Positions 8,169-16,855 of a stretch of 64,000 bases of DNA are shown one piece after another. Origin of the DNA: Sedimentitalea arenosa (GTDB lineage Bacteria; Pseudomonadota; Alphaproteobacteria; Rhodobacterales; Rhodobacteraceae); the NCBI RefSeq assembly GCF_016428585.1, contig NZ_JAELVR010000006.1, positions 1-64,000 of the forward strand. Direction: 5' to 3'. The notes below the pieces were generated by a model, which was not told the DNA's origin, did not search any database, and saw nothing but the letters and a program-made list of their open reading frames with translations. The position numbers and the translations under genes are program-made. How positions within the stretch are numbered: position 1 is the first letter of the stretch; each line of letters starts with the position of its first letter.

Positions 8169-8212
8169 GGACTTCGCATTTGTTCGCATATATGCGCGGC
8201 AATGCGAAGTCC
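8169..8212. promoter_or_regulatory. Nested inverted repeats between divergent genes (operator or oriT candidate)
   Basis: GGACTTCGCATT at 8169-8180 is repeated as its exact reverse complement at 8201-8212. Between them CGCATATATGCG (8185-8196) is a perfect 12-bp palindrome. Around these lies a looser CATTTG...CAAATG pair (8177-8182, 8220-8225). The structure sits 31 bp upstream of the minus-strand unknown gene and about 120 bp before the plus-strand small gene, so it could control both. Its position beside a coupling-protein gene also makes an origin of transfer possible. Confidence 0.5.
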
Positions 8213-8333
8213 ATACGTGCAAATGAATTTTTAGCAGCAATAGATGCCTGCGAGACCATTCCCATCTGTTGATCACGTTCAGACGCAGACGCGCTGAACA
8301 AGGCAACGCCAGACCAATGAGAGAGGAAAAGTC

Positions 8334-8465
8334 ATGAGCACGCCTTCGACGCAGCGCGCCTACGAGATCGGCAAGAATGGAGGGACCGTCAATACGAACG
8401 GTCTCTCCTACCAGGACAAGCAGCGGATCGACGCTGCGGTCAATGCCGGTCGGCAAGGAAAGTAA
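8334..8465 (+). CDS. Small hypothetical protein (43 residues)
   Basis: A 43-codon frame starting MSTPSTQRAYEIGKNGG, with GAGAGGA eight bases before ATG. It is hydrophilic and charged, with no cysteines or membrane segment. It opens the plus-strand run that continues with the zinc-ribbon-like ORF and traG. A long minus-strand frame crosses it, but that part has no start or ribosome-binding site. Function unknown; it may be a small element protein or leader. Confidence 0.5.
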   Translation: MSTPSTQRAYEIGKNGGTVNTNGLSYQDKQRIDAAVNAGRQGK

Positions 8466-8495
8466 GTGGGCAAGTAAGCGCTGCCGATTGAACCG

Positions 8496-8522
8496 GGCGC
8501 GGGGCGAGAACCGCCCCGCGCC
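8496..8522 (+). terminator. Strong GC hairpin between small ORFs
   Basis: GGCGCGGGGCG at 8496-8506 pairs perfectly with 8512-8522 around a five-base loop AGAAC. No T-tract follows, so it is more likely an mRNA stabiliser or attenuator between the 43-residue ORF and the downstream genes than a complete intrinsic terminator. Confidence 0.4.
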
Positions 8523-8557
8523 ACCCCATAGAGAACAATAAGCCAGAGACTGAACCC

Positions 8558-8728
8558 ATGCGGACAACTCTTCACAATGGCAGCTTCATCGAACTTTGCC
8601 CGCGCTGCGGTCCCGGCGGTCATTGCCACGTGTCCCGAGGCGATCCGCGCCGCTGCCCGCATCGGGTACGGCGGCTCCATCTATTTCCCGAAGTGAAAGA
8701 AGAATGGTCTTATGACCGGCGCTCCTAA
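8558..8728 (+). CDS. Small cysteine/histidine-rich protein (56 residues), traG-overlapping
   Basis: A 56-codon frame, MRTTLHNGSFIELCPRCG..., containing CPRCG, HCH and CPH, which could form a zinc-ribbon-like knuckle. The last 17 bases overlap the start of traG, suggesting coupling. There is no strong Shine-Dalgarno sequence before the ATG. I do not recognise a family. It may be real, but it could also be chance reading of leader DNA. Confidence 0.4.
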   Translation: MRTTLHNGSFIELCPRCGPGGHCHVSRGDPRRCPHRVRRLHLFPEVKEEWSYDRRS

Positions 8729-10406
8729 TCCCAACAGGCACCCCAGGCGCGGCTCGCCAACAGGCGCGCTCCTGATGGGCGTGTCGATGCTGGCCCTTGC
8801 CAGCTATTGGCCTGAGCTGACCGGCGCGCGGCCGGATGCTGCTGATCAGCTCTATCTTGGCTTCATGAAATTCATCGGCGGGCTCGCTGTTCTTGGCGGC
8901 CTGACCGGCTACTACAAGGCCTGGGTGCAGGCGCACAAACGCGCTGAAGCCGCCAAGCCGTCGGGGACCTTCGGTGAGGCTGCGTTTGCTACGCTGGATG
9001 AGTGCGCCGATGCGGGGCTGCTCGATCCGCGCGGGCTGTTTCTGGGGATGCTTGAGGGCCAGCCGCTCTTTTACAGCGGCAAAGCGCATTTGCTGACGGT
9101 CGCGCCCGCCCGTCAGGGCAAAGGCACAAGCGTTGTGATACCGAATTTGCTACATAGCCAGGCCTCGGTTTTTGTCACCGATCCCAAGGGCGAACTGGCG
9201 GCAGTGACGGCTGCGCACCGTGAACAGAATTTCGGGCAGGATGTCTTCGTCCTCAACCCTTGGGGCCTGCACGGCCTGCCGCAGCACCGGTGCAATCCGT
9301 TGCGTCCCCTTCTGGATGCGGCGGACGATCCGGCGCTGCTGCGCGGGATTGCCGATGCAGCCAAGGCGCTCGCGCTACAGCTGCTTCCCGAGCCTGAAGA
9401 TGCGCGGAACCGCTACTTCCGTGACGGCTCGCGCATGATCCTGCGCGCCCTGATGCTGCATCTGGCGACACGCGGGCAGCCTGATCTCTGCACCCTGCCG
9501 GAGATGTGGCAGGTGCTTTCGAGCCCGCGCCGTATGGCGCGCGCCGTGGCTGAGATGGAGGATTCGGAGGCCCTGTTCGGCATGGTTGCCGCTCTCGGCG
9601 ATGACCTTGCCGCACAGATGCAGGACAGCCCCGAGCAGTTTGCCGACTTCCGGCAAGGGGCCATCCAGGCGCTCGATATCTTTGATCCGCTCGGCTGGCT
9701 CGCCGATGCCGTCAGCGGCAACGATGTCGATTTCAAATCCCTGAAGGAGGGCAAGACAAGCATCTATCTCGTGATCCCGCAGGAGAAGATCGCAACGCAC
9801 GGTGCTTGGCTCGGGCTTATCACGCGGCAAGCGATTGCGGCGGTCGCCCGCTCCAACGGCAAGAGCGAGGTTCTGTTTATGCTCGATGAGTTTGCCAATA
9901 TGGGCAAACTCGCAGGGCTCGCAGAAAGCCTGACTGCGCTGCCCAGTCTGGGCGTCCGCGTCTGGGCCTTCGTGCAGGAGTTATCCGAGCTGATCCGCAT
10001 CTATGGTCCGCATACGACAAGGACCGTGCTCAGCCAGGCTGAAGTGACCCAGTTTTTTGCGGTCCAGGATGACGGGCTTGCAAGAACCCTTTCAGCGGTG
10101 CTCGGCCAGCGCACGGTCAAAACGAAGAACTTCAACCTTGGGCGCTTCGAGGATGACGAGATCGGCGAGTCGGTGAGTGAAACCGGCAGGCCGCTCATGG
10201 CTGCCGACGAAATCCGCCAGATGGGCGCGCGCGAGCAGCTCTTGCTGATAAGCCGCCTGCCGCCAATCAGGGCACAGCGCATCCCTTTTTGGGAAGTGCA
10301 GCCGTGGGGATCGTGGGCAGCGTCAAACCCGGTCGAAGGGACAGCGCCTCTGGCCGCGCCAAAGATGAGATTGGAATACCAACCGAGAGACGAAAGCCAT
10401 GAGTGA
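8712..10406 (+). CDS. traG: TraG/VirD4-type conjugal coupling protein
   Basis: A 564-residue type IV coupling protein, which links the relaxosome to the secretion channel and pumps DNA. Two N-terminal hydrophobic stretches (about 17-32 and 47-68) anchor it. Walker A is APARQGKGTS (131-140), Walker B is VLFMLDEF (387-394), and the VFVTDPKGEL segment is typical of VirD4/TraG. No relaxase or T4SS genes are next to it, so in this window it is an orphan, as in mobilisable elements or eroded ICEs. Its stop overlaps the next gene by 8 bp. Confidence 0.92.
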   Translation: MTGAPNPNRHPRRGSPTGALLMGVSMLALASYWPELTGARPDAADQLYLGFMKFIGGLAVLGGLTGYYKAWVQAHKRAEAAKPSGTFGEAAFATLDECADAGLLDPRGLFLGMLEGQPLFYSGKAHLLTVAPARQGKGTSVVIPNLLHSQASVFVTDPKGELAAVTAAHREQNFGQDVFVLNPWGLHGLPQHRCNPLRPLLDAADDPALLRGIADAAKALALQLLPEPEDARNRYFRDGSRMILRALMLHLATRGQPDLCTLPEMWQVLSSPRRMARAVAEMEDSEALFGMVAALGDDLAAQMQDSPEQFADFRQGAIQALDIFDPLGWLADAVSGNDVDFKSLKEGKTSIYLVIPQEKIATHGAWLGLITRQAIAAVARSNGKSEVLFMLDEFANMGKLAGLAESLTALPSLGVRVWAFVQELSELIRIYGPHTTRTVLSQAEVTQFFAVQDDGLARTLSAVLGQRTVKTKNFNLGRFEDDEIGESVSETGRPLMAADEIRQMGAREQLLLISRLPPIRAQRIPFWEVQPWGSWAASNPVEGTAPLAAPKMRLEYQPRDESHE

Positions 10407-10752
10407 CTTTAGGATCAAAGTTGTCGGTGCAAAGCCGCCGCGCAAGCCAGATGGCCCGCTGCGCAAAGCCGGAAAGCGCGTCTGCGCGGCTGCCCGCCAA
10501 GGTCTGATGAAGCCCCGCCGGGTCATGTTGGCCGGACTTGCTGGTTTCCTCCTGCTCGCAGGCACCCCGCATGTAGCATGGGAGTATGAGTGCCGTCATC
10601 CGATGCACGGGCCGGGCTCATGCCGTTCGGTCGCCTGGTGCGCCTATTACGGCATTCAGGGCCGCTGCATCGCGGTGCCGAACGACGGCATGCAATGCAG
10701 CCTATTCAAAGTGCTGCCGTTTGACTGGGGTCAGATCATTAGCGGTGCCTAA
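10399..10752 (+). CDS. Hypothetical membrane-anchored Cys-rich protein
   Basis: A 117-residue protein. The basic N-terminal 40 residues are followed by one membrane segment (about 43-59, VMLAGLAGFLLLAGTPHVA), then a C-terminal domain with five cysteines (YECRHPM, SCRSVAWCAYY, GRCIAVP, QCSLF), likely periplasmic and disulfide-bonded. It overlaps the end of traG by 8 bp, so it is probably co-translated and may support conjugation or exclusion. No family recognised. Confidence 0.6.
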   Translation: MSDFRIKVVGAKPPRKPDGPLRKAGKRVCAAARQGLMKPRRVMLAGLAGFLLLAGTPHVAWEYECRHPMHGPGSCRSVAWCAYYGIQGRCIAVPNDGMQCSLFKVLPFDWGQIISGA

Positions 10753-10772
10753 TTTAGCAAGAACTAAATTAG
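10749..10772 (+). promoter_or_regulatory. AT-rich inverted repeat CTAATTTAG...CTAAATTAG
   Basis: A perfect 9-bp inverted repeat with spacer CAAGAA starts inside the stop region of the preceding gene and ends 24 bp before the next ATG. With its very low GC it could be an operator for the following small genes or an RNA hairpin. No T-run follows directly. Confidence 0.45.
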
Positions 10773-10796
10773 TAAACCAAAATAAAGGAGAGAAAT

Positions 10797-11096
10797 ATGA
10801 GCAAGAACTTCGAGCGAAGAGATACTCGCTTCTCGGCAGATGGCCGCACCGTCTTCGTCAGGCTGCGCATCAACCGAAAGGATTTTGAGTTCGCGCGCTC
10901 ATGGGCGGAATTCCACGCGGCAGCCGATCCGGCAGGGACGGCAGAAGACCATCTGGAAGGCTATCTGTCCATGGCGCTTCTAGAGGCGCGAGAGCACGCA
11001 AAGTGGCGCGCTCCGCCTGAGATCGAAGCGCTGTATCCCGCAGTGGATAAGGGTTTGAGAGGTTTGCCAGACATGGATGATGGCATCCCTTTCTGA
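10797..11096 (+). CDS. Hypothetical protein (99 residues)
   Basis: A soluble 99-residue protein with AAAGGAGAG before the ATG. The N-terminal half is basic (MSKNFERRDTRF...VRLRINRKDFEF) and the middle is alpha-helical and acidic (WAEFHAAADPAGTAEDHLEGYLSMALLEAREHAKW). No known motif is seen. It sits between traG and the recombinase module, and its AT-rich leader differs from neighbouring DNA. It could be a small element regulator. Confidence 0.55.
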   Translation: MSKNFERRDTRFSADGRTVFVRLRINRKDFEFARSWAEFHAAADPAGTAEDHLEGYLSMALLEAREHAKWRAPPEIEALYPAVDKGLRGLPDMDDGIPF

Positions 11097-11106
11097 GGCT
11101 CAAAGT

Positions 11107-11160
11107 TTGAGAAAACACCATAGAAAATGGTACAATAAAAATAGGGGCTTAAGCCTCTAT
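11107..11160 (+). promoter_or_regulatory. Sigma-70-like promoter and leader hairpin for the recombinase module
   Basis: TTGAGA at 11107-11112 and TACAAT at 11131-11136 are 18 bp apart, close to housekeeping promoter consensus, in an AT-rich gap. They are followed by an 8-bp hairpin (ATAGGGGC, loop TTAA, GCCTCTAT; 11141-11160) just before the next gene, which could modulate translation. Predicted from sequence only. Confidence 0.45.
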
Positions 11161-11180
11161 CTCCGAGAAAGGTTGAGGAG

Positions 11181-11483
11181 ATGAAAGACAATTTTGATGT
11201 CGCAGGGCGTAAAGGCCTGAGCGAAAGGTTCGGTTCGTTGGCGAAACCGACACTGACCGTCGATGTCGATAAGTATCAGGCGATGCTAGATGACAGCGAA
11301 CTAACCGAAGAACAGAAGCGGCGGGTTCTCGAAGACCTCTGGTCGATCATCGTGAGCTTTGTCGAACTCGGCTTCCAGGTGCATCCGGTACAGGAAGTCT
11401 GTGGAAAAGACAGTCTGGCAGACGTTGAAGCTGCCAAACCAGCTTTAGATGCTGTAAGCTCGGACTATCCCAAACTGGAATAA
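11181..11483 (+). CDS. Small protein preceding the serine recombinase
   Basis: A 100-residue acidic soluble protein, preceded by GAGGAG. It has a helical stretch (SELTEEQKRRVLEDLWSIIVSFVELGFQVHPVQEVCG). Short proteins of this kind often precede large serine recombinases in alphaproteobacterial elements, so a recombination directionality factor or accessory role is possible, but no such family can be recognised. It is separated from the recombinase by 55 bp containing the hairpin at 11499-11521. Confidence 0.6.
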   Translation: MKDNFDVAGRKGLSERFGSLAKPTLTVDVDKYQAMLDDSELTEEQKRRVLEDLWSIIVSFVELGFQVHPVQEVCGKDSLADVEAAKPALDAVSSDYPKLE

Positions 11484-11498
11484 GAGCGAAGGACGTGA

Positions 11499-11521
11499 GC
11501 CCGCAAATACGCGGTGCGGGC
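11499..11521 (+). promoter_or_regulatory. Hairpin before the recombinase gene
   Basis: GCCCGCA (11499-11505) pairs with TGCGGGC (11515-11521) around a nine-base loop. It ends about ten bases before the recombinase ribosome-binding site GGAG, so it may tune recombinase translation. Confidence 0.35.
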
Positions 11522-11538
11522 AAGAGATTGGAGTCAGT

Positions 11539-13151
<1,613 letters not shown>

Positions 13152-13224
13152 GAATGCGCCGTTCTCTAGGCGCAACACAGGGCAGGATCAAGCGAAAAAT
13201 CCGGCCCCGTGTGGAAATGCGCGA

Positions 13225-13548
13225 TCAGTCCTCGTCCTCGACCGCAACATCGGCGATCTCGTCGAGCGAGACGTCATCATCGTCGTCCTCGTCCTCGAGG
13301 AGATCATCGTCCAGATCGACATCGACGTCATCGTCGTCCTCGATGACCGCCACTTCTTCGTCATCGGTTTTCTTGGCCTTGGCGCTCGCCGCGTCCTCGG
13401 CGTCGGCGGCGATCATCCGGCCCTTGCCGGCGACGATCTCGACGACCTCCCCGGTATAGGGGCTGACGATCGGGTCCTGGTTCAGGTCGTAGAACCGCTT
13501 ACCTGTGGTCGGGCACAAACGCTTTGTGCCCCATTCTTCCTTGGGCAT
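13225..13548 (-). CDS. TIGR02300 (FYDLN acid) family protein
   Basis: A 107-residue protein. The N terminus MPKEEWGTKRLCPTTGKRFYDLNQDPIVSPYTGE is the FYDLN signature, with one or two cysteine/histidine-poor strands. The rest is an extremely acidic tail of runs of D and E (about 65-107). The family is conserved in alphaproteobacteria and its function is not established. Placement next to tRNA-Ala(GGC) is a common alphaproteobacterial arrangement. A 9-bp hairpin in the coding start (13511-13531) is probably incidental. Confidence 0.9.
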   Translation of the reverse strand: MPKEEWGTKRLCPTTGKRFYDLNQDPIVSPYTGEVVEIVAGKGRMIAADAEDAASAKAKKTDDEEVAVIEDDDDVDVDLDDDLLEDEDDDDDVSLDEIADVAVEDED

Positions 13549-13650
13549 GAGAATCCCCTTGATTATCTGCTGAGTCGCATCGACGATTCCGGTCAGGTGC
13601 CATATGAGCTAGGGACTGTCAAAGGCTTTGATGTCGGCACGGGAGCGGAC

Positions 13651-14331
13651 ATGGCGGAACATCTTCTGGACGGCACGCCGCCGGTGGTGCTGACCCTGCG
13701 CCGCTCCGGGCGCGCGCGGCGGATCAGCCTCCGGATCTCGCAGCTGGACGGGCGCGTCACCCTGACGCTGCCGCGCGGCGTGCGCGAGGCCGAGGCGCTG
13801 GACTTCGCCCGCTCCAAGGCCGACTGGATTCGCGGCCACCTCGACAACCGTCCCGACGAGATCGCCGTCGATCACGGCACGCTGCTGCCGATCGAGGGCG
13901 CGCCGCACCAGGTGGTGCCGGTGGCCGGGCGGCGCGTCCAGCGGCAGGAGGGGCGCATCGGCGTGCCGGCCGACGCCGTCGGGCGCAGGCTGCAGGCCTG
14001 GCTGCGCGAACTGGCGCGCGACCGGCTGACCGCGGCCTCGGATCACTACGCCGCCCGGCTCGGCCGCCCCTATGCCCGCATCACCCTGCGCGACACCCGC
14101 TCGCGCTGGGGCTCCTGCACCTCGCAGGGCGGCCTTATGTATTCCTGGCGCCTGGTGCTCGCCCCACCTGAGATCCTGCACTACGTCGCGGCGCACGAGG
14201 TCGCGCACCTGGCCGAGATGAACCATTCCTCGGCCTTCTGGGACACGGTCGAGCGCCTGCACGGGCCCTGGGCCGCGCAACGCAAGTGGCTGCACCAGAA
14301 CGGCTCCGGCCTGCACCGGTTCCGCTTCTGA
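13651..14331 (+). CDS. YgjP-like M48-type metallopeptidase
   Basis: A 226-residue cytosolic protein of the DUF45/YgjP (WLM-related) family. The zinc site is VAAHEVAHLAEMNHSSAFW: HEVAH gives both His ligands and the Glu, with a downstream acidic/His helix as third ligand. The TRSRWGSCTS segment upstream is also family-typical. An in-frame ATG at 13597 exists, but the ATG at 13651 has GGGAG at proper spacing and fits the usual N terminus. Substrate unknown. Confidence 0.85.
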   Translation: MAEHLLDGTPPVVLTLRRSGRARRISLRISQLDGRVTLTLPRGVREAEALDFARSKADWIRGHLDNRPDEIAVDHGTLLPIEGAPHQVVPVAGRRVQRQEGRIGVPADAVGRRLQAWLRELARDRLTAASDHYAARLGRPYARITLRDTRSRWGSCTSQGGLMYSWRLVLAPPEILHYVAAHEVAHLAEMNHSSAFWDTVERLHGPWAAQRKWLHQNGSGLHRFRF

Positions 14332-14352
14332 CCGCTTGACCCGACGTCGACT

Positions 14353-14362
14353 TGTGATCACA
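14353..14362. promoter_or_regulatory. TGTGATCACA palindrome before the GntR gene
   Basis: A perfect 10-bp palindrome ends 8 bp before the ATG, where a ribosome-binding site would be. FCD-type GntR regulators often bind short palindromes of this kind, so autoregulation is likely. The absence of a Shine-Dalgarno sequence suggests a leaderless or near-leaderless message. Confidence 0.4.
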
Positions 14363-14370
14363 TTTCATCC

Positions 14371-15021
14371 ATGATCACCTCTCGCCCCACCGAGGCCACC
14401 CTGCCGGCCGCCCATGACCGCGTCTATCGCGCGCTCCGGGCGCGCATCATGCATGGCGAGATCTCGCCCGGCGTCGCCCTGACCCTGCGCGGGATCGGGC
14501 GCGACTTCGACGTGTCCATGACCCCCGCGCGCGAGGCGGTCCGCCGTCTCGTCGCCGAAGGGGCGCTGTTCCTGTCCAGCTCGGGCCGGGTCTCGACCCC
14601 CGAACTTTCCGGCGACCGGATCGAGGAACTCGCCGCCCTGCGCGCGCTGCTCGAGGTCGAACTGGCCAGCCGCGCCCTGCCCCGCGCCCATATCGCGCTG
14701 ATCGACCGGCTGCAGGCGATCAACGGCACCGTGGGCGAGGCCGTCTCCAACCGCGACGCGGTCGGCTACATCCGCACCAATCTCGAATTCCACCGCACGC
14801 TCTACCTGCGCGCCCAGGCCCCGGCGATGCTGGCGATGGCCGAAACCGTCTGGCTGCAACTGGGCCCGACCATGCGGGCGCTCTATGGCCGCCTGCGCCG
14901 CACCGAACCGCCGCATTTCCACAAGCTCATCATCGCCGCGCTCAAGGCCGGCGACGAACCCGGCCTGCGGCTCGCGGTGCGCTCGGACGTGACCCAGGGT
15001 CTCAGGATGCTGACCGGCTGA
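14371..15021 (+). CDS. GntR-family regulator (FadR/FCD subfamily)
   Basis: A 216-residue transcription factor. The N-terminal winged helix (AAHDRVYRALRARIMHGEISPGVALTLRGIGRDFDVSMTPAREAVRRL) is the GntR signature. The C-terminal domain is all-helical with ELRALLEVELASRAL and conserved His and Asp (NLEFHRTLY, HFHKLIIAA) that ligate a metal in FCD domains binding small carboxylates. No target gene is evident from neighbours. Effector unknown. Confidence 0.88.
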   Translation: MITSRPTEATLPAAHDRVYRALRARIMHGEISPGVALTLRGIGRDFDVSMTPAREAVRRLVAEGALFLSSSGRVSTPELSGDRIEELAALRALLEVELASRALPRAHIALIDRLQAINGTVGEAVSNRDAVGYIRTNLEFHRTLYLRAQAPAMLAMAETVWLQLGPTMRALYGRLRRTEPPHFHKLIIAALKAGDEPGLRLAVRSDVTQGLRMLTG

Positions 15022-15122
15022 TCCCCCGGTCGGCGCGGCGTCGGGCCGTTCTTCAAAGCGGGCGCTTTGAGAAAGACGGCCCATGCCCTAGACTGGCCAA
15101 CGGCAGCGAACCGGAGGCACCC

Positions 15123-15752
15123 ATGCTGGTCGTCGACGAACAGATTGAAACGGTCGAACGCTTGAGGGACCTTCTCCCGACCGAGGGCTTCGTGAACACC
15201 TTCCTCAAGGTGAGCGACCGGTTGAACGATGTCGCGCGAGAATTCATCAAGCACGCGCCCTTCGTCATCGTCGCGACAAAGGCGTCAGAGGGGCTGATCG
15301 ACATCTCTCCCAAGGGCGACCCCGCCGGGTTTGTCGAGATCTACGACGACAAGACCCTGATCATCCCCGACAGGCTCGGCAACCACCGGGTCGATGGCTT
15401 TCAGAACCTCCTGACAGATCCCAACGTGGCGCTCCTGTTCATCGTGCCCGGACATGGAGACACCCTGCGCATCGCGGGCAAGGCGCGCATCGTCCGTGAC
15501 GCCGCCATCAGCAAGCGCCACGCGACCAAGGGGAAAGAACCGCTGCTCGCGCTTGTGGTCGATGTCGAGGAAGCCTTCATGCATTGCTCGAAATCGCTCA
15601 TTCGCGCGCGGCTCTGGCATCCGGACCAGTGGCCGGACCGAAAATCCGCCCCGACGCTCGCGGAATGGGTCATCGCCACGGTCGACAGGGATCAGACGCT
15701 TGAAGAGGTCCACGACGATCACAGCGCTGACGAACGCAAACGCCTCTATTGA
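15123..15752 (+). CDS. FMN-dependent PPOX-type flavoprotein (MSMEG_1061-like)
   Basis: A 209-residue split-barrel protein of the pyridoxamine-5'-phosphate-oxidase superfamily, preceded by GGAGG. Segments PFVIVATKASEGLIDISPKGDPAGFV, LIIPDRLGNHRVDGFQNLLTDPNVALLFIVPG and RIAGKARIV match FMN-binding PPOX proteins of the MSMEG_1061 kind. It probably binds FMN and reduces an unidentified small substrate. No operon partner. The family is fairly clear, the reaction is not. Confidence 0.75.
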   Translation: MLVVDEQIETVERLRDLLPTEGFVNTFLKVSDRLNDVAREFIKHAPFVIVATKASEGLIDISPKGDPAGFVEIYDDKTLIIPDRLGNHRVDGFQNLLTDPNVALLFIVPGHGDTLRIAGKARIVRDAAISKRHATKGKEPLLALVVDVEEAFMHCSKSLIRARLWHPDQWPDRKSAPTLAEWVIATVDRDQTLEEVHDDHSADERKRLY

Positions 15753-15828
15753 AGAGGACGACAACCGACCGTCGGGCCAAGCGCGGCGTCGCACAAGTCG
15801 GGCGCGACGCCACCGATCGCCCGCCACG

Positions 15829-15855
15829 AAAAAACCCGCCAGGTGACTGGCGGGT
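15829..15855 (-). terminator. Rho-independent terminator of rpmI-rplT
   Basis: Read on the minus strand, ACCCGCCAG and CTGGCGGGT form a perfect 9-bp stem around a TCAC loop and are followed by a run of T (15834-15829). It lies 38 bp after the rplT stop codon. Confidence 0.85.
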
Positions 15856-15892
15856 CTCTCTATCGGAACACGCCGACAAGCGTGCCCGAGGA

Positions 15893-16258
15893 TCAGGCGC
15901 TCAGCGCGGCCTGTGCCTTTGCGACGATCGCGCCGAAGGCGTCGGGCTCGTGCACGGCCAGGTCGGCCAGAACCTTGCGGTCGACCTCGATGCCGGCCAG
16001 GCCCAGACCGTTGATGAAGCGGCTGTAGGTCAGCGCCTCGTCATGGCTGCGCACGGCGGCGTTGATCCGCTGGATCCACAGCGCGCGGAAGTTGCGCTTG
16101 CGGTTCTTGCGGTCGCGGGTCGCATACTGGTTGGCCTTGTCGACCGCCTGGGTCGCGACCTTGAAGGTGTTCTTGCGGCGGCCATAGTAACCTTTGGCGG
16201 CCTTGATGACCTTCTTGTGACGGGCGTGGGTGACGGTTCCGCTTTTTACACGTGACAT
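15893..16258 (-). CDS. rplT: 50S ribosomal protein L20
   Basis: A 121-residue basic protein, full length for L20, starting [31 protein letters not shown]20 binds 23S rRNA early in 50S assembly and in many bacteria represses its own operon. It follows rpmI by 15 bp. infC is not adjacent here, unlike in gamma-proteobacteria, so the leader-based control of the E. coli operon cannot be assumed. Confidence 0.98.
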   Translation of the reverse strand: MSRVKSGTVTHARHKKVIKAAKGYYGRRKNTFKVATQAVDKANQYATRDRKNRKRNFRALWIQRINAAVRSHDEALTYSRFINGLGLAGIEVDRKVLADLAVHEPDAFGAIVAKAQAALSA

Positions 16259-16273
16259 GTGATCAGCCTCCTA

Positions 16274-16474
16274 TCAGCGGTCGTAGGGCATGAAGCCCTT
16301 GACGATTTTCGCGTCGGGGGCCGACAGCGTCGTGGTTCCGCGAGCGTCGCGGATGAACTTTCGGGTGCGCTTGATCATGCCGTGGCGCTTGCCGGCCTGG
16401 CCTGCCAGCACCTTGCCGGTGGCCGTCACCTTGAAGCGCTTCTTGGCGCTCGACTTGGTCTTCATCTTGGGCAT
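16274..16474 (-). CDS. rpmI: 50S ribosomal protein L35
   Basis: A 66-residue basic protein, [22 protein letters not shown], full length for L35. The frame is open further upstream, but the ATG at 16474 gives the universally conserved N terminus and has GGAGACGG just before it. First gene of the rpmI-rplT operon. Confidence 0.97.
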   Translation of the reverse strand: MPKMKTKSSAKKRFKVTATGKVLAGQAGKRHGMIKRTRKFIRDARGTTTLSAPDAKIVKGFMPYDR

Positions 16475-16596
16475 TTCCGTCTCCTTGGGTTGGGTCGGTA
16501 CGAAACGCGACTCGGCATGCCACATCGGCCGGTCGCGCGGTCAGAAGCGCCGTTTAAGCGCAACCAGTCCGGCTGGCAAGGGGGGTGGTCCCGATT

Positions 16597-16821
16597 TCAG
16601 GGGGCGAAACCGCCCAGAACGGCGAAAAACACGTCCGGCACCTGGCTCAGCGTATAGCCGCCGGGTTTCACGCTCAACGCATAGAACACGAGCCCTGTCG
16701 CGATCAGGATCGTCAACGCCGAGGCGCGCGGCGCGCGCCCGTCCGTCACCGCCGACAGCATCGACGGAATCGAAAAGCCGCCAACGATCAGGCCAAGCGC
16801 CAATGCCAGGTCAGGATCCAT
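16597..16821 (-). CDS. Small conserved membrane protein (74 residues)
   Basis: Two predicted membrane helices (about 5-22 and 36-52) flank a short basic loop (TDGRAPRAS), and a hydrophobic C-terminal segment (QVPDVFFAVLGGFAP) follows. Proteins of this size and pattern are often found beside pyk in Rhodobacteraceae. It lies 34 bp downstream of nothing on its own strand and upstream of rpmI by about 120 bp. Function unknown. Confidence 0.65.
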   Translation of the reverse strand: MDPDLALALGLIVGGFSIPSMLSAVTDGRAPRASALTILIATGLVFYALSVKPGGYTLSQVPDVFFAVLGGFAP

Positions 16822-16855
16822 CGTGAACGCCCCTGCGACAACCGCATGATTCGCC

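Noticed and set aside
7278-8567. Full 429-codon frame as one gene
   Set aside because: The extra N-terminal part covers the nested inverted repeats and small plus-strand gene; the ATG at 8138 has a strong ribosome-binding site.
13511-13531. 9-bp perfect hairpin at the start of the FYDLN gene
   Set aside because: It lies wholly in conserved codons (KRLCPTT) and is more likely a by-product of the coding sequence.
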